From assembly GCA_963704595.1 (NCBI GenBank), contig OY969922.1, positions 3,348,001 through 3,412,000 on the forward strand: a stretch of DNA of 64,000 nt, given 5' to 3'. Below are positions 40,669 through 48,704 of this stretch, in pieces. The notes below the pieces were generated by a model, which saw only the letters and a list, made by a program, of their open reading frames with translations, did not search any database and was not told the origin of the DNA. The stretch comes from Acuticoccus sp963704595 (GTDB lineage Bacteria > Pseudomonadota > Alphaproteobacteria > Rhizobiales > Amorphaceae). The number at the start of each line of letters is the position of its first letter. Position 1 is the stretch's first letter. Made by a program: the position numbers and the translations under genes.

Positions 40669-40929
40669 GGGAAATCTCCGGCTATGGGCGCGAACCTACA
40701 GCCGCGATCGGTCCACTGTCGCGGTGAGGTCGAAGGTCCGGAGCCGCCGCCGCAGATAATTTCGACCAGCGTTGCGGGAATGACGCGCAGGATCCAAGGA
40801 AATCTGTACCTGTTAACCAACTATTAATCTAGCAAGGTCGCAATTTCGTCCGAGATTTAATTCCGGGTTATGATAGGGAAAACGCCGGGGCCGGGGTGCG
40901 GTCCCTCAGCACGGGTCGACGAGTTCAAG

Positions 40930-42519
40930 ATGGTCAAGATCGTTTCTTTCGATGCCTCCCGCCTGACGGCGCGGGACGGCTATATCGTCCAGGGGATTTC
41001 GCAGAGCGTTAAGTCCAGCTTTTTCCAGCAGTTCCTCGATGAACTCGACAAGCATCCGGACGCCGCGATCGACCTCGGAATCCCGATCAGGGTCACCAAC
41101 CGGATGATGGTCGACTTCCTCGAGCAGCTCGACCGGCCGCCCGTCACCAACGGCGTCAAGCAGATCGACCCGCGCGGCATCGAGACCTTCCTCGGCCTTG
41201 CCGGCAAGCGTGACGCCTTCGGCGACACGTTCCAGATGGCAAACGATCGGCCGACATACCTTCAGGGCTCGAAGGTGAAGGACACGATCATCGGCGGCGA
41301 CTCGAGCGACAAGCTCAACAGCCACGGCGGGAACGACTTCGTCAATGGCCGCGACGGCAACGACTTCATCCTCGGCGGCAGCGGCAAGGACAACCTCGTC
41401 GGCGGCGAAGGCAGCGACACGCTGATCGGCGGCAAAGGCCACGACAAGCTGTTCGGCGGGCCGGGGTCGGACCTGCTCGTCGGCGGACCGGGGGCCGACG
41501 CCTTCTTCTTCACCGACATCGACTTCGTCGATCCGGGCCACACGCTCGACGTGATCCGGGACTTCAACAAGGCCGGCGGCGACCAGCTCGTCGACCTCAG
41601 CGGCGACCTCGAGCTGATCGCGTCCGGCTACATCGCGGCCTTCAACAGCAAGGGCTCGCTGATCGAAAACTCCAAGACGGGCGACCAGGTGTTCGTGCGC
41701 GACGCCCTTCTCACCGAATCCGATATCCACGACAAGTTCACCCCCCCGCCGAAGGGTATCGGCGACGGCGGCGATGGCGGCGGCGGTGCGCCCAAGACCA
41801 AGCACATCCTGCCGTTCAACTTCGACCTCGTGAAGATCACGGAGTGGAACACGGGTTCGGAGAAGGTCGAGCTCTACCAGCTCAAGTTCAACAACCTGTC
41901 GGACAAGATCATCGCAAACGTCGGCGGGCTCGACATCAGCTTCCGCGATTCCGGCGCCCTCGCCGGCAAGATCGACCAGGTGAGCGGGGCGACCTTCGAG
42001 AACGGCAAGTTCAGCCTGCCGGACAGCCAGGGCCCGATCTATCCCAAGCAGGAGATCCCGGTCGTCACCTTCGCGGTCCACAACCGTCCGGGGAACCTTG
42101 CCATCAACACCGACGACTTCTCGACGCCGGGCTTCACGCCGCGCACCGAAACCGGCGCGGTGGTGGACGGCCCGCTTGCCGGCTTTCGCCTCTCGGTGAA
42201 GATGTTCAACGGGTACGATGGCGGCGGCGTGGCCGATGTCTACATCAAGAACGTCGGCAATACCGAGCTCGACATCAAGGACGCCATCTTCCGCCTTGCC
42301 GACCCGAAGGTGGACGACATCAAGGACGTCTGGGGCGCCAACGAGAAGCGGCCCGAGGTCTTCAAGATCGCCTCGTTCGACGGCAACCCGCGCGCCGACC
42401 TGCACCCCGGCGAGTACCAGAAGCTGTTCGGCTTCGTGTACGAGTACGACGACCACCGGCCGAAGATCACCGGCAGCGACTTCCACATGCTGACGTCGCT
42501 GGAATCCATGTTCACCTGA
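40930..42519 (+). CDS. RTX-repeat calcium-binding protein, probably secreted
   Basis: 529 residues from ATG 40930; an in-frame ATG at 40870 would add 20 residues, and neither has a clear ribosome site. Residues 122-193 hold about eight glycine-rich nonapeptides (GGNDFVNG, GGSGKDNLV, GGEGSDTLI, GGKGHDKLF, GGPGSDLLV), the calcium-binding beta-roll of type I secreted proteins. There is no Sec signal peptide. After a Gly/Asp linker (GDGGDGGGGAP) comes a domain of about 230 residues rich in beta-strand patterns, beginning ITEWNTGSEKVELYQLKFNN, which I do not recognise; it might be a carbohydrate-binding-like fold. No type I secretion genes are nearby. Role unknown; surface or biofilm adhesion are possibilities. 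Confidence 0.82.
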   Translation: MVKIVSFDASRLTARDGYIVQGISQSVKSSFFQQFLDELDKHPDAAIDLGIPIRVTNRMMVDFLEQLDRPPVTNGVKQIDPRGIETFLGLAGKRDAFGDTFQMANDRPTYLQGSKVKDTIIGGDSSDKLNSHGGNDFVNGRDGNDFILGGSGKDNLVGGEGSDTLIGGKGHDKLFGGPGSDLLVGGPGADAFFFTDIDFVDPGHTLDVIRDFNKAGGDQLVDLSGDLELIASGYIAAFNSKGSLIENSKTGDQVFVRDALLTESDIHDKFTPPPKGIGDGGDGGGGAPKTKHILPFNFDLVKITEWNTGSEKVELYQLKFNNLSDKIIANVGGLDISFRDSGALAGKIDQVSGATFENGKFSLPDSQGPIYPKQEIPVVTFAVHNRPGNLAINTDDFSTPGFTPRTETGAVVDGPLAGFRLSVKMFNGYDGGGVADVYIKNVGNTELDIKDAIFRLADPKVDDIKDVWGANEKRPEVFKIASFDGNPRADLHPGEYQKLFGFVYEYDDHRPKITGSDFHMLTSLESMFT

Positions 42520-42521
42520 TG

Positions 42522-42562
42522 GCTCAAGCCCATGCGGCGCGATCCGCCGCATGGGCTTGAGC
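42522..42562 (+). terminator. 18-bp perfect hairpin after the RTX gene
   Basis: The left arm at 42522-42539 starts GCTCAAGCCCATG; the right arm at 42545-42562 is its exact complement, with a 5-base loop. It begins 2 bases after the stop codon. There is no T-run, so termination may be Rho-assisted, or the hairpin may protect the mRNA 3' end. Confidence 0.65.
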
Positions 42563-42592
42563 TGACCGGCCGTCCGGTGCATCAGGGGGCCC

Positions 42593-43108
42593 ATGTCCCT
42601 TACCCGCCTCCTCTCCGCCATCCTCCTCTGCGTCACCGTCGCCGGCTGCGGCATGGTCGGTGGCGGCAACGAGCCCCAGACGGTGCCGAACGTCGCGCGT
42701 GAGCGCACCGTCGACCCGGCTCAGGCCATCGCGCTCATCAACAAGCATCGCGCCGGCAAGGGCCTCGCCCCGCTGATCCACGATCCGCGGCTCGACGCGA
42801 TCGCCGCCGACACCGCCCGCACCCTCGCCCGCCAGAACACGCTGCGCACCAAGATGCACACGCCGCAGGGCATCAAGAAGCGGTTCGACGACGCCAGTTA
42901 CGCCGCCGTCCGCGGTGCCGAAAATCTGGGCGCCGGCTATCCGACGCTGGTGCTCGCGGTCGACGGCTGGAAGACCTCGCGCGAGCACAACCGCAACCTC
43001 CTCAACGGGGAGCTGACGCACGCCGGCATCGGCCTCGCGCTCACCGACGAGGGCCAGTTCAAGTCCTTCTGGGTGCTCCTCCTCGCCCGGCCCGACGGAG
43101 CAAGCTGA
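42593..43108 (+). CDS. CAP-domain lipoprotein
   Basis: A 171-residue lipoprotein (signal MSLTRLLSAILLCVTVAGCG, lipidated Cys about residue 19) with a CAP/SCP domain: ALINKHRAGKGLAPLIHDPRL, then GAENLGAGYPTLVLAVDGWKTSREHNRNLLNGE, including the conserved His and Glu positions of CAP proteins. Bacterial CAP proteins are extracytoplasmic and some bind lipids or act on the envelope; no catalytic role is established. The TGA overlaps the next ATG by one base, coupling it to rpe, an arrangement without obvious functional link. Confidence 0.88.
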   Translation: MSLTRLLSAILLCVTVAGCGMVGGGNEPQTVPNVARERTVDPAQAIALINKHRAGKGLAPLIHDPRLDAIAADTARTLARQNTLRTKMHTPQGIKKRFDDASYAAVRGAENLGAGYPTLVLAVDGWKTSREHNRNLLNGELTHAGIGLALTDEGQFKSFWVLLLARPDGAS

Positions 43109-43797
43109 TGCGCCTGTGGAACCCGCCCGAATCCGGGGCAACGCTCGTGGCACCATCCGTCCTCGCCGCCGACTTCCTGCGGCTGGGTGACGAGGTGGCG
43201 GCCGCCGAGGCCGCCGGCGCCGACCTTCTCCACCTCGACGTGATGGACGGCCACTTCGTCCCCAACATCAGCTACGGCCCGGCGATCATCAAGGCGATCC
43301 GCGGCGCGACCCGCCTGCCGCTCGACGTCCACCTGATGATCGAGCCCGTCGACCCCTACCTCGACGCGTTCGCGGACGCCGGCGCCGACGGCATCACGGT
43401 CCACGTGGAGGCGACCCCGCACCTGGACCGCACGCTGGAGGCCATCGCCGCGCGCGGCATCTCCCCCGGCGTCGCGATCAACCCTGCGACGCCGATCTCG
43501 ATGCTGGAGCCCGTCCTCCACCGCGTCGCGCTGATCCTGGTGATGACGGTGAACCCCGGCTTCGGCGGCCAGAGCTACCTGCCCAACGCCAGTGCCCGCA
43601 TCGCGGCTGCCCGCGCGCTGGTCGGCGACCGCCCGATCCGGGTCGAGGCCGACGGCGGAATCACGGCGGCGACCGCGCCGGAGGCCGCTGCGGCCGGTGC
43701 GGACATCCTCGTCGCCGGGTCGGCCTTCTACGGCGCGGCGGACCGGGCCGCCGCGATGGCCGCGCTGCGCAACGGCGCCGCCGGCCGGGCAGCCTAG
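43108..43797 (+). CDS. rpe: Ribulose-phosphate 3-epimerase
   Basis: A 229-residue TIM-barrel enzyme interconverting ribulose-5-phosphate and xylulose-5-phosphate in the pentose phosphate pathway. It has APSVLAADFLRLG, LHLDVMDGHFVPNISYG with catalytic Asp and metal His, LDVHLMIEPVDPY, MTVNPGFGGQSY, and the second catalytic Asp in VEADGGI, followed by the phosphate-binding VAGSAFYG. Its 3' end overlaps the convergent methyltransferase stop by 4 bases. The N-terminus has a short extension (MRLWNPPESG) before the first strand. Confidence 0.97.
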   Translation: MRLWNPPESGATLVAPSVLAADFLRLGDEVAAAEAAGADLLHLDVMDGHFVPNISYGPAIIKAIRGATRLPLDVHLMIEPVDPYLDAFADAGADGITVHVEATPHLDRTLEAIAARGISPGVAINPATPISMLEPVLHRVALILVMTVNPGFGGQSYLPNASARIAAARALVGDRPIRVEADGGITAATAPEAAAAGADILVAGSAFYGAADRAAAMAALRNGAAGRAA

Positions 43798-44618
43798 CCG
43801 CCCGCCTGCTTCAGCGCATCTTCGAGGCGCATCGTAGCCGAACCGCGGCGCGCGGGCTTCTGCTGGCTGGCGTCCGGCGCCCAGCCCGACAGGCACGCGA
43901 ACACGAACGTCGCGCGCAGTTTCCCGTCCGGATCGCTGAACGCCTCGCGATAATGCGCCTCGGTCCGCTCGAACAGCCGCCGCGGCGCGGGCGCGCGTTC
44001 GGCCAGCACCCCGCGCTGACCCATGCCGCGCAGGTCCGCGAACAGGCTGGCGAGACTGGAATAGCGCAGCGTCACCCGCACCTCGTCCACCACCGGAAGC
44101 GCGAAGCCCGCCCGCGCCAGCGCATCGCCCCAGCGGCGCATGTCGGCGAGCGGGGCCATGCGCATCGCCGCCCCGCCGGTGAGCGACGCTTCGGCGGCGA
44201 GGAGGCTTTCGGAAAGTTCGGCAAGCGTTCCCGCCGCGGCGGCGGCGCCCAGGAAGAGCCCGTCAGGCTTCAGGGCGCCGCGCATTTCGGCAAGCATCCG
44301 CACGGGGTCCTCGCCGAGGTGCAGGTCGTTCAGCGAGATCGCGAGCGGGAATGCGCGCGAGAAGGGCTGCGCGACGTCCGCCACGAGATCAACGTCACTA
44401 TCTCTGATTGCCGGAGACGCGAAGACGAAGCGCGCCGGGCCGCCCGCGAAGACGGCGCGCAGGTCGGGCGAGGATCGGCCCGAAAACAGCGCGGTTTCGA
44501 AACTGCGCTTTACAACAGGCAGGCGATCCAGAAGTTCTTCCGCCAGGAAGACGTGAAGGACGTCGACCAGCGGGCGGTTCATCCGGCGGCGCAGGTGCGC
44601 GCGATTGAATGGCGTCAT
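43794..44618 (-). CDS. NDUFAF5-like SAM-dependent methyltransferase-fold protein
   Basis: A 274-residue protein of the alphaproteobacterial family related to mitochondrial NDUFAF5. The N-terminus FNRAHLRRRMNRPL and VFLAEELLDRLPVVKRSFETALFSG match the family pattern FDRxLLRxRRxRA...ERLAVVNRxFxxALDLG. SLNDLHLGEDPVRMLAEMRGALKPDGLFLGA is the methyltransferase fold loop after strand 4. The usual SAM glycine loop is degenerate here (ALFSGRSSPDLRA). NDUFAF5 hydroxylates an arginine in complex I; whether this protein does likewise is inference. Divergent from comF, whose ribosome-binding region starts about 50 bases away. Confidence 0.8.
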   Translation of the reverse strand: MTPFNRAHLRRRMNRPLVDVLHVFLAEELLDRLPVVKRSFETALFSGRSSPDLRAVFAGGPARFVFASPAIRDSDVDLVADVAQPFSRAFPLAISLNDLHLGEDPVRMLAEMRGALKPDGLFLGAAAAAGTLAELSESLLAAEASLTGGAAMRMAPLADMRRWGDALARAGFALPVVDEVRVTLRYSSLASLFADLRGMGQRGVLAERAPAPRRLFERTEAHYREAFSDPDGKLRATFVFACLSGWAPDASQQKPARRGSATMRLEDALKQAGG

Positions 44619-44691
44619 GGGGTGACATCCTCGACCGTCTGTGAGAAGCTATCGCCTAGGTTGCATGAACGCGACGCTTCGGAGCACCGCC

Positions 44692-45480
44692 ATGGCCCGG
44701 GACGAAACCATCGACAGCGGCATCCGCAGCGCCGGTCCGGCGCGCTGGATCGGCGTTCTGGCACGGAAAGCGCTCGATGTCCTGATCCCGCCGCTCTGCC
44801 TCTCCTGCCGCCGCCCCCTCGCCGAGCCGCGCGCGCTGTGCGCCGGCTGCTGGCAGGAGCTGACGCTGATCGGCGCCCCGATCTGCGACATCATGGGAAC
44901 GCCGCTTCCGTACGATGCCGGCCCCGGCGCACGATCCCCCGAATTGCGCTGGAACCATCCGCTGTACGACAAGGCGCGCGCCGCCGTGGTGTTCGACGCG
45001 GTGAGCCGCCGCCTCGTCCACCAGCTCAAGTATCACGACACACCCGGCGCTGCCCACCTGATGGCAAACCTGATGGCGCCCGCAATCCGCGACATCACCG
45101 CCGACGCGGACGTTCTCGTCCCCGTTCCCCTGCATCGCTCCCGGCTCGTCTCCCGCAGGTTCAACCAGTCCGTCCTCATCGCGGACCAGCTCTCCCCGCT
45201 GGTGGGCGTGCCGGTGGCGCGTTACGCGGTCCAGCGCGTGCGGCGCACCCCGCACCAGGTCGGCCTGCGGCGCGAGGAGCGCGCCAACAACCTGCACGAC
45301 GCCTTCGCGGTGAAGGACCGGGCGGCGATCGCCGGCCGACACGTGGTGGTGGTGGACGACGTCCTCACCACCGGCGCCACCGCCGACGCCCTGGCGTGGA
45401 CGCTGCGCGGCGCAGGCGCCCGGTCGGTCCGTGTCGCCGTGTTCGCCCGCGTCGTCGGCGAGGAGACCGGGCCGGACTGA
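44692..45480 (+). CDS. comF: ComF-family phosphoribosyltransferase-like protein
   Basis: About 262 residues from ATG 44692, preceded by GGAG at 8 bases; an ATG at 44665 and a GTG at 44641 are in frame. N-terminal double zinc-knuckle CLSC and CAGC is followed by a phosphoribosyltransferase domain with VPVPLHRSRLVSRRFNQS and the PRPP loop VVVVDDVLTTGATADALA. In competent bacteria ComF helps move transforming DNA into the cytoplasm; in most alphaproteobacteria the function is unproven. It heads the comF, grxC, nitrilase, DUF1178 block conserved in Hyphomicrobiales. Confidence 0.88.
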   Translation: MARDETIDSGIRSAGPARWIGVLARKALDVLIPPLCLSCRRPLAEPRALCAGCWQELTLIGAPICDIMGTPLPYDAGPGARSPELRWNHPLYDKARAAVVFDAVSRRLVHQLKYHDTPGAAHLMANLMAPAIRDITADADVLVPVPLHRSRLVSRRFNQSVLIADQLSPLVGVPVARYAVQRVRRTPHQVGLRREERANNLHDAFAVKDRAAIAGRHVVVVDDVLTTGATADALAWTLRGAGARSVRVAVFARVVGEETGPD

Positions 45481-45646
45481 CGGCCGCTGCGCTCCGCCGG
45501 CCAGGATCGCAGCCGACGCGTCGTGTGCCGCCTTCCGGTCGCCCGTCCACGCTGCGGCGCGCCGGGTGCGGCACAACGGGCGCTTGGGCCTTGCATTCAT
45601 GCCCCCATATGCGAGGTTCGGGCCGACCAAGTTGACGGAGCGTCGA

Positions 45647-45913
45647 ATGCCGACGGTGGAAATATACACTCGAGACTATTGCGGGTTCTGCGTGCGCGCG
45701 ATGGAGCTCCTGCGCAGCAAGGGCGTCACCTATCGCGAGTACAACGCGACGCGCGAGCCGCAACGGCGCGACGAGATGATCCGCCGCAGCGGCCGCAACA
45801 CCTTCCCGCAGGTCTTCATCGGCGACCTTCACGTTGGCGGCTCCGACGATCTCGCCGCATTCGCGCGTTCTGGCAAGCTCGACAAGGCACTGGAAGGCAC
45901 TTCCGGTCAGTGA
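45647..45913 (+). CDS. grxC: Glutaredoxin 3 type
   Basis: An 88-residue dithiol glutaredoxin: VEIYTRDYCGFCVRAMELL with active site CGFC (CPYC in E. coli), NTFPQVFIGDLHVGGSDDL with the cis-Pro and the glutathione-binding GGSDD. It reduces disulfides and glutathionylated proteins in the cytosol. ATG 45647 starts immediately before the first strand. Its TGA overlaps the GTG start of the nitrilase gene. The Pro-to-Gly change in the active site lowers similarity to the usual CPYC but keeps both cysteines. Confidence 0.95.
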   Translation: MPTVEIYTRDYCGFCVRAMELLRSKGVTYREYNATREPQRRDEMIRRSGRNTFPQVFIGDLHVGGSDDLAAFARSGKLDKALEGTSGQ

Positions 45914-46758
45914 GGCTTGCCGCCCTTCAGATGCGCGCGACGGCCGACCCGTTCCAGAACGCCGACACCGTGACCCGCCTCGTCAGGGAGGCCGCAGGCC
46001 GCGGCGCCGTCTACATCCAGACGCCCGAACTCACCAACCTCGTCGAGATCCGCAGGAAAGCGGCGGCGCCGAAGGTGCACGAGGAATCCACCGACCCCGT
46101 GCTCGCCGCCGTCCGCCCGCTCTGTGCCGAACTCGGCGTCACCGTCCATCTCGGCTCGCTCATCGTGCGCGAGGGTGACCTGTGGGCCAACCGCGGCTAC
46201 ATGGTCGGCCCGACCGGCGCCATCGCGGCCCGCTACGACAAGCTCCACATGTTCGACGTCGACCTTCCCTCCGGCGAGAGTTTCCGCGAGAGCCGCGCCT
46301 ATCGCCCGGGCGATGGCGCCGTCGTGGTCGCGGCAGGGCCGCTCAGGATCGGCATGGCGATCTGCTTCGACCTCCGCTTCCCGCGCCTGTTCGAGGAGAT
46401 GTCGAACGCCGGCGCCAACGTGCTCACCGCGCCTTCGGCGTTCGCGGCGTCGACGGGCGAGGCGCACTGGCACGTTCTCCTGCGTGCCCGCGCCATCGAG
46501 AATGCCGCCTTCATGGTCGCCGCCGCGCAGGAGGGGCAACATGAGGACGGCCGCACCACCTACGGCCACGCGATGATCGTCGACCCCTGGGGCCGGATCC
46601 TCGCCGAGGCGACCGACACGCCATCGGTGATCGTCGCCGACGTCGACCTTGCGGAAGCCGGCAAGATGCGCGCCCAGATCCCGACCATCACGGCCCGTCA
46701 CCCGGGCATCGCCGTCGCCACGGTCGAAGCCGCCGGCGCGGACAGCACCCTGTCATGA
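45910..46758 (+). CDS. Carbon-nitrogen hydrolase (nitrilase superfamily, Nit/omega-amidase-like)
   Basis: A 282-residue nitrilase-superfamily amidase. The catalytic triad is visible: Glu in YIQTPELTNL, Lys in ARYDKLHMFDVDL, and Cys in GMAICFDLRFPRLF. The closest named group is the Nit1/deaminated-glutathione amidase branch (KLHLFDVD and CYDLRFPxL motifs), which hydrolyses the side product of transaminase action on glutathione. The genetic link with glutaredoxin fits this idea. Start GTG 45910-45912 overlaps the grxC stop; the last codons overlap the start of the DUF1178 gene (ATG 46755). Activity is inferred from motifs only. Confidence 0.93.
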   Translation: MRLAALQMRATADPFQNADTVTRLVREAAGRGAVYIQTPELTNLVEIRRKAAAPKVHEESTDPVLAAVRPLCAELGVTVHLGSLIVREGDLWANRGYMVGPTGAIAARYDKLHMFDVDLPSGESFRESRAYRPGDGAVVVAAGPLRIGMAICFDLRFPRLFEEMSNAGANVLTAPSAFAASTGEAHWHVLLRARAIENAAFMVAAAQEGQHEDGRTTYGHAMIVDPWGRILAEATDTPSVIVADVDLAEAGKMRAQIPTITARHPGIAVATVEAAGADSTLS

Positions 46759-47231
46759 TCCACTACCAGCTCCGCTGCGAGGACGGGCACGACTTCGACG
46801 GCTGGTTCGCCTCGTCGAGCGCATTCGAGGGCCAGCGCCAGCGCAACCTCGTCGACTGCCCGACCTGCGGCAGCACCGCCGTCGAGCGCGCGCTGATGGC
46901 GCCCGCCGTGCGCACCCGCGGCCCCGCGCCCGCCCCGGAGGCCGCGGCACCCGCCGAGAGCGAAACCGCCTCGCAGGACGCCGTGACCGCACCGACCGAG
47001 GCGCCGGGGCCGGAGGATTTCGCGGCGATGGTCCGCGCGTTCCGCAAGGCCGTGCGCGAGCACGGCGTCGACGTCGGACGCGCCTTCCCCGAGGAGGCCC
47101 GCCGCATCCACTATGGCGAGGCCGAACCGCGCGGCATCTACGGCGCGGCCAACGCGGAGGAAACCCGCGCGCTGCTGGAGGAAGGCATCGACATCCTCCC
47201 CCTCCCCGCACTCCCCGAAGACCACAACTGA
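46755..47231 (+). CDS. DUF1178 family protein
   Basis: 158 residues. The N-terminus MIHYQLRCEDGHDFDGWFASSSAFEGQ and CPTCGSTAVERALMAP form the family zinc-ribbon-like part, with Cys8 and the CxxC pair. The linker is Ala/Pro-rich, and the C-terminus contains AFRKAVREHGVDVGRAFPEEARRIHYGEAEPRGIYG, conserved in DUF1178. Function unknown. It overlaps the nitrilase gene by 4 bases and is the last gene in the comF-grxC-nitrilase-DUF1178 run; the conserved pairing with grxC suggests a role in redox or metal handling, which is inference. Confidence 0.93.
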   Translation: MIHYQLRCEDGHDFDGWFASSSAFEGQRQRNLVDCPTCGSTAVERALMAPAVRTRGPAPAPEAAAPAESETASQDAVTAPTEAPGPEDFAAMVRAFRKAVREHGVDVGRAFPEEARRIHYGEAEPRGIYGAANAEETRALLEEGIDILPLPALPEDHN

Positions 47232-47256
47232 GCCCCGGGACGCCCTTCCGCAGAAG

Positions 47257-48093
47257 CTATTTGCAGGGCTCGGCGTCGAGCAGGGTGAGCGAGGTCAGCT
47301 TGCCGGCCATCCTGAACGAGCCGTAGTTGAAGGCGACGTCGTAGCTGATGCCGTTGTCGAGCATGTAGGTGTTGAGCTCGTATTCCGGCATCCGCTCGCC
47401 TTCCACCCCGCCCTGCTGGAAATAGCTGATGACGAGCTTCCACGCCGTGCGGTCCATCGCGCCTTCGACGCCGGACAGGACCACCCGCTCGTCGGGCGAG
47501 GCACCCGGCAGGTCGGTCGCGCCGTCGCCGATCACCGTCGCGGTCTCGTAGAGGCTGTCGGCCTCGTCGCCGCCGTCGTAGACGGTCGCCTCCAGGATGC
47601 GCTCGCCGGCCTCGGCCGATTCCAGCACCAGCGCCGTGTGCGCCGTCGGGAAGATGGCCCGGCCGAGCGACAGCGTGGTCTCCTTCGGCGTGGTGATGGC
47701 GACGTCGATGCCGCCGGCACCGCCGGTCGCCGTCCCGTCGATCTCGCTCACCATCTCGCGGTCCACCAGCGTCTCGTGGGAGAAGACGAGCGCGGGCGGG
47801 GTCGTGGTCTCGCGGGTGGAGGAGCGCAGGTCCGTGACGCGGCGGGTGCCTTCGCGGTCGGTCACCTCGGTCACGTTGCGGAACTCGACCGAGTAGCCCG
47901 CGCAGGCCGAACCCTTGAGCTCGAACACGAGGCGGCCGGAGGCGTCGACCAGGCTGGTGCTCGGCTCCGCGCCGGACAGGGCGAGGTCGTACACCGCGCG
48001 GTGCGGCTGAAGCTCGAGCGCGTGCGCCGCCGGCGCGGCGGCCGCAGCTACCACGCACAGCGCCGCACAGATCGAACCGGTTCGCATCGCCAT
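47257..48093 (-). CDS. eipB: EipB-family periplasmic cell-envelope protein (DUF1849)
   Basis: 278 residues from ATG 48091-48093, starting MAMRTGSICAALCVVAAAAAPAAHA, a Sec signal peptide. The mature part has LQPHRAVYDLALSGAEPS, DASGRLVFELKGSACAGYSV (first Cys), and ends in LTSLTLLDAEPCK (second Cys near the C-terminus), the beta-spiral fold described for Brucella EipB, whose two cysteines form a disulfide. Brucella EipB is needed for envelope integrity and is conserved across Rhizobiales. The frame is open further upstream, but only this start gives a signal peptide. Divergent from the ridA gene, with 140 bases between. Confidence 0.9.
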   Translation of the reverse strand: MAMRTGSICAALCVVAAAAAPAAHALELQPHRAVYDLALSGAEPSTSLVDASGRLVFELKGSACAGYSVEFRNVTEVTDREGTRRVTDLRSSTRETTTPPALVFSHETLVDREMVSEIDGTATGGAGGIDVAITTPKETTLSLGRAIFPTAHTALVLESAEAGERILEATVYDGGDEADSLYETATVIGDGATDLPGASPDERVVLSGVEGAMDRTAWKLVISYFQQGGVEGERMPEYELNTYMLDNGISYDVAFNYGSFRMAGKLTSLTLLDAEPCK

Positions 48094-48233
48094 GCCGTGG
48101 ACCCTCTCGCCAAAATCGTTCGCGGCCGAGCACTGCACCGCGGGGCTCGGCCCCGTCAAGGCGGCGGGCCCTTGCGGCGACGCGCCAGTCTGCTAACCCG
48201 TCAGCCGACATTTTGCGATGGAAGGACTGTTCA

Positions 48234-48704
48234 ATGGCTGGCGTTGTAGAAGCTGCGATCGAAGCCGACGGTGTCGTGCTGCCCACCCCCGCCACGCCGC
48301 AGGGCTCCTACGTGCCGTTCGTGCGGACCGGCAACCTCCTCTACCTCGCCGGCCAGGTGCCGATGGGGCCGAACGGGGTCGAATATGTCGGCCAGTGCGG
48401 CGCCGGGATGTCGATCGAGGACGCGCAGGCCGCAGCGAAGCTTTGCGCCGTCAACCTCCTCGCGCAGGTGAAGGCCGCGATCGGCGACCTCGACAAGATC
48501 GTGCGCCTCGTGAAGGTGAACGGCTACGTCAACGCCACGTCCGAGTTCCGCGACCATCCGAAGGTCGTCAACGGCGCGTCCGACTTCCTGGTGAAGGTGC
48601 TCGGCGACGCCAAGGGCAAGCACGCGCGCGCAGCCGTCGGCGTCTCCGGGCTGCCGATGGGCGTCGCCGTCGAGGTGGAAGCCATCTTCGAGGTCGCGTC
48701 ATAA
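48234..48704 (+). CDS. RidA-family enamine/imine deaminase
   Basis: A 156-residue member of the Rid (YjgF/YER057c/UK114) superfamily that hydrolyses reactive enamines and imines from PLP enzymes. It has GSYVPFVRTGNLLYLAGQVP, VRLVKVNGYVNATSEFRDHPKVVNGASDFLVKV, and KHARAAVGVSGLPMGVAVEVEAIFEV, including the conserved Arg before AAVGV that binds the substrate carboxylate. The N-terminal extension (VVEAAIEADGVVLPTPATP) identifies it with longer Rid subfamilies. A GAAGGA ribosome site precedes ATG 48234. The stop TAA overlaps the presumed start of the following gene. Confidence 0.93.
   Translation: MAGVVEAAIEADGVVLPTPATPQGSYVPFVRTGNLLYLAGQVPMGPNGVEYVGQCGAGMSIEDAQAAAKLCAVNLLAQVKAAIGDLDKIVRLVKVNGYVNATSEFRDHPKVVNGASDFLVKVLGDAKGKHARAAVGVSGLPMGVAVEVEAIFEVAS

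Noticed and set aside
41290..41510. A repeat array resembling a CRISPR or minisatellite
   Set aside because: The repeat is the coding periodicity of RTX nonapeptides (27 bases) with varying sequence; no spacers and no cas genes.
40906..42708. A 600-codon minus-strand frame antisense to the RTX gene
   Set aside because: The RTX repeats on the plus strand explain the region; the antisense product has no features.
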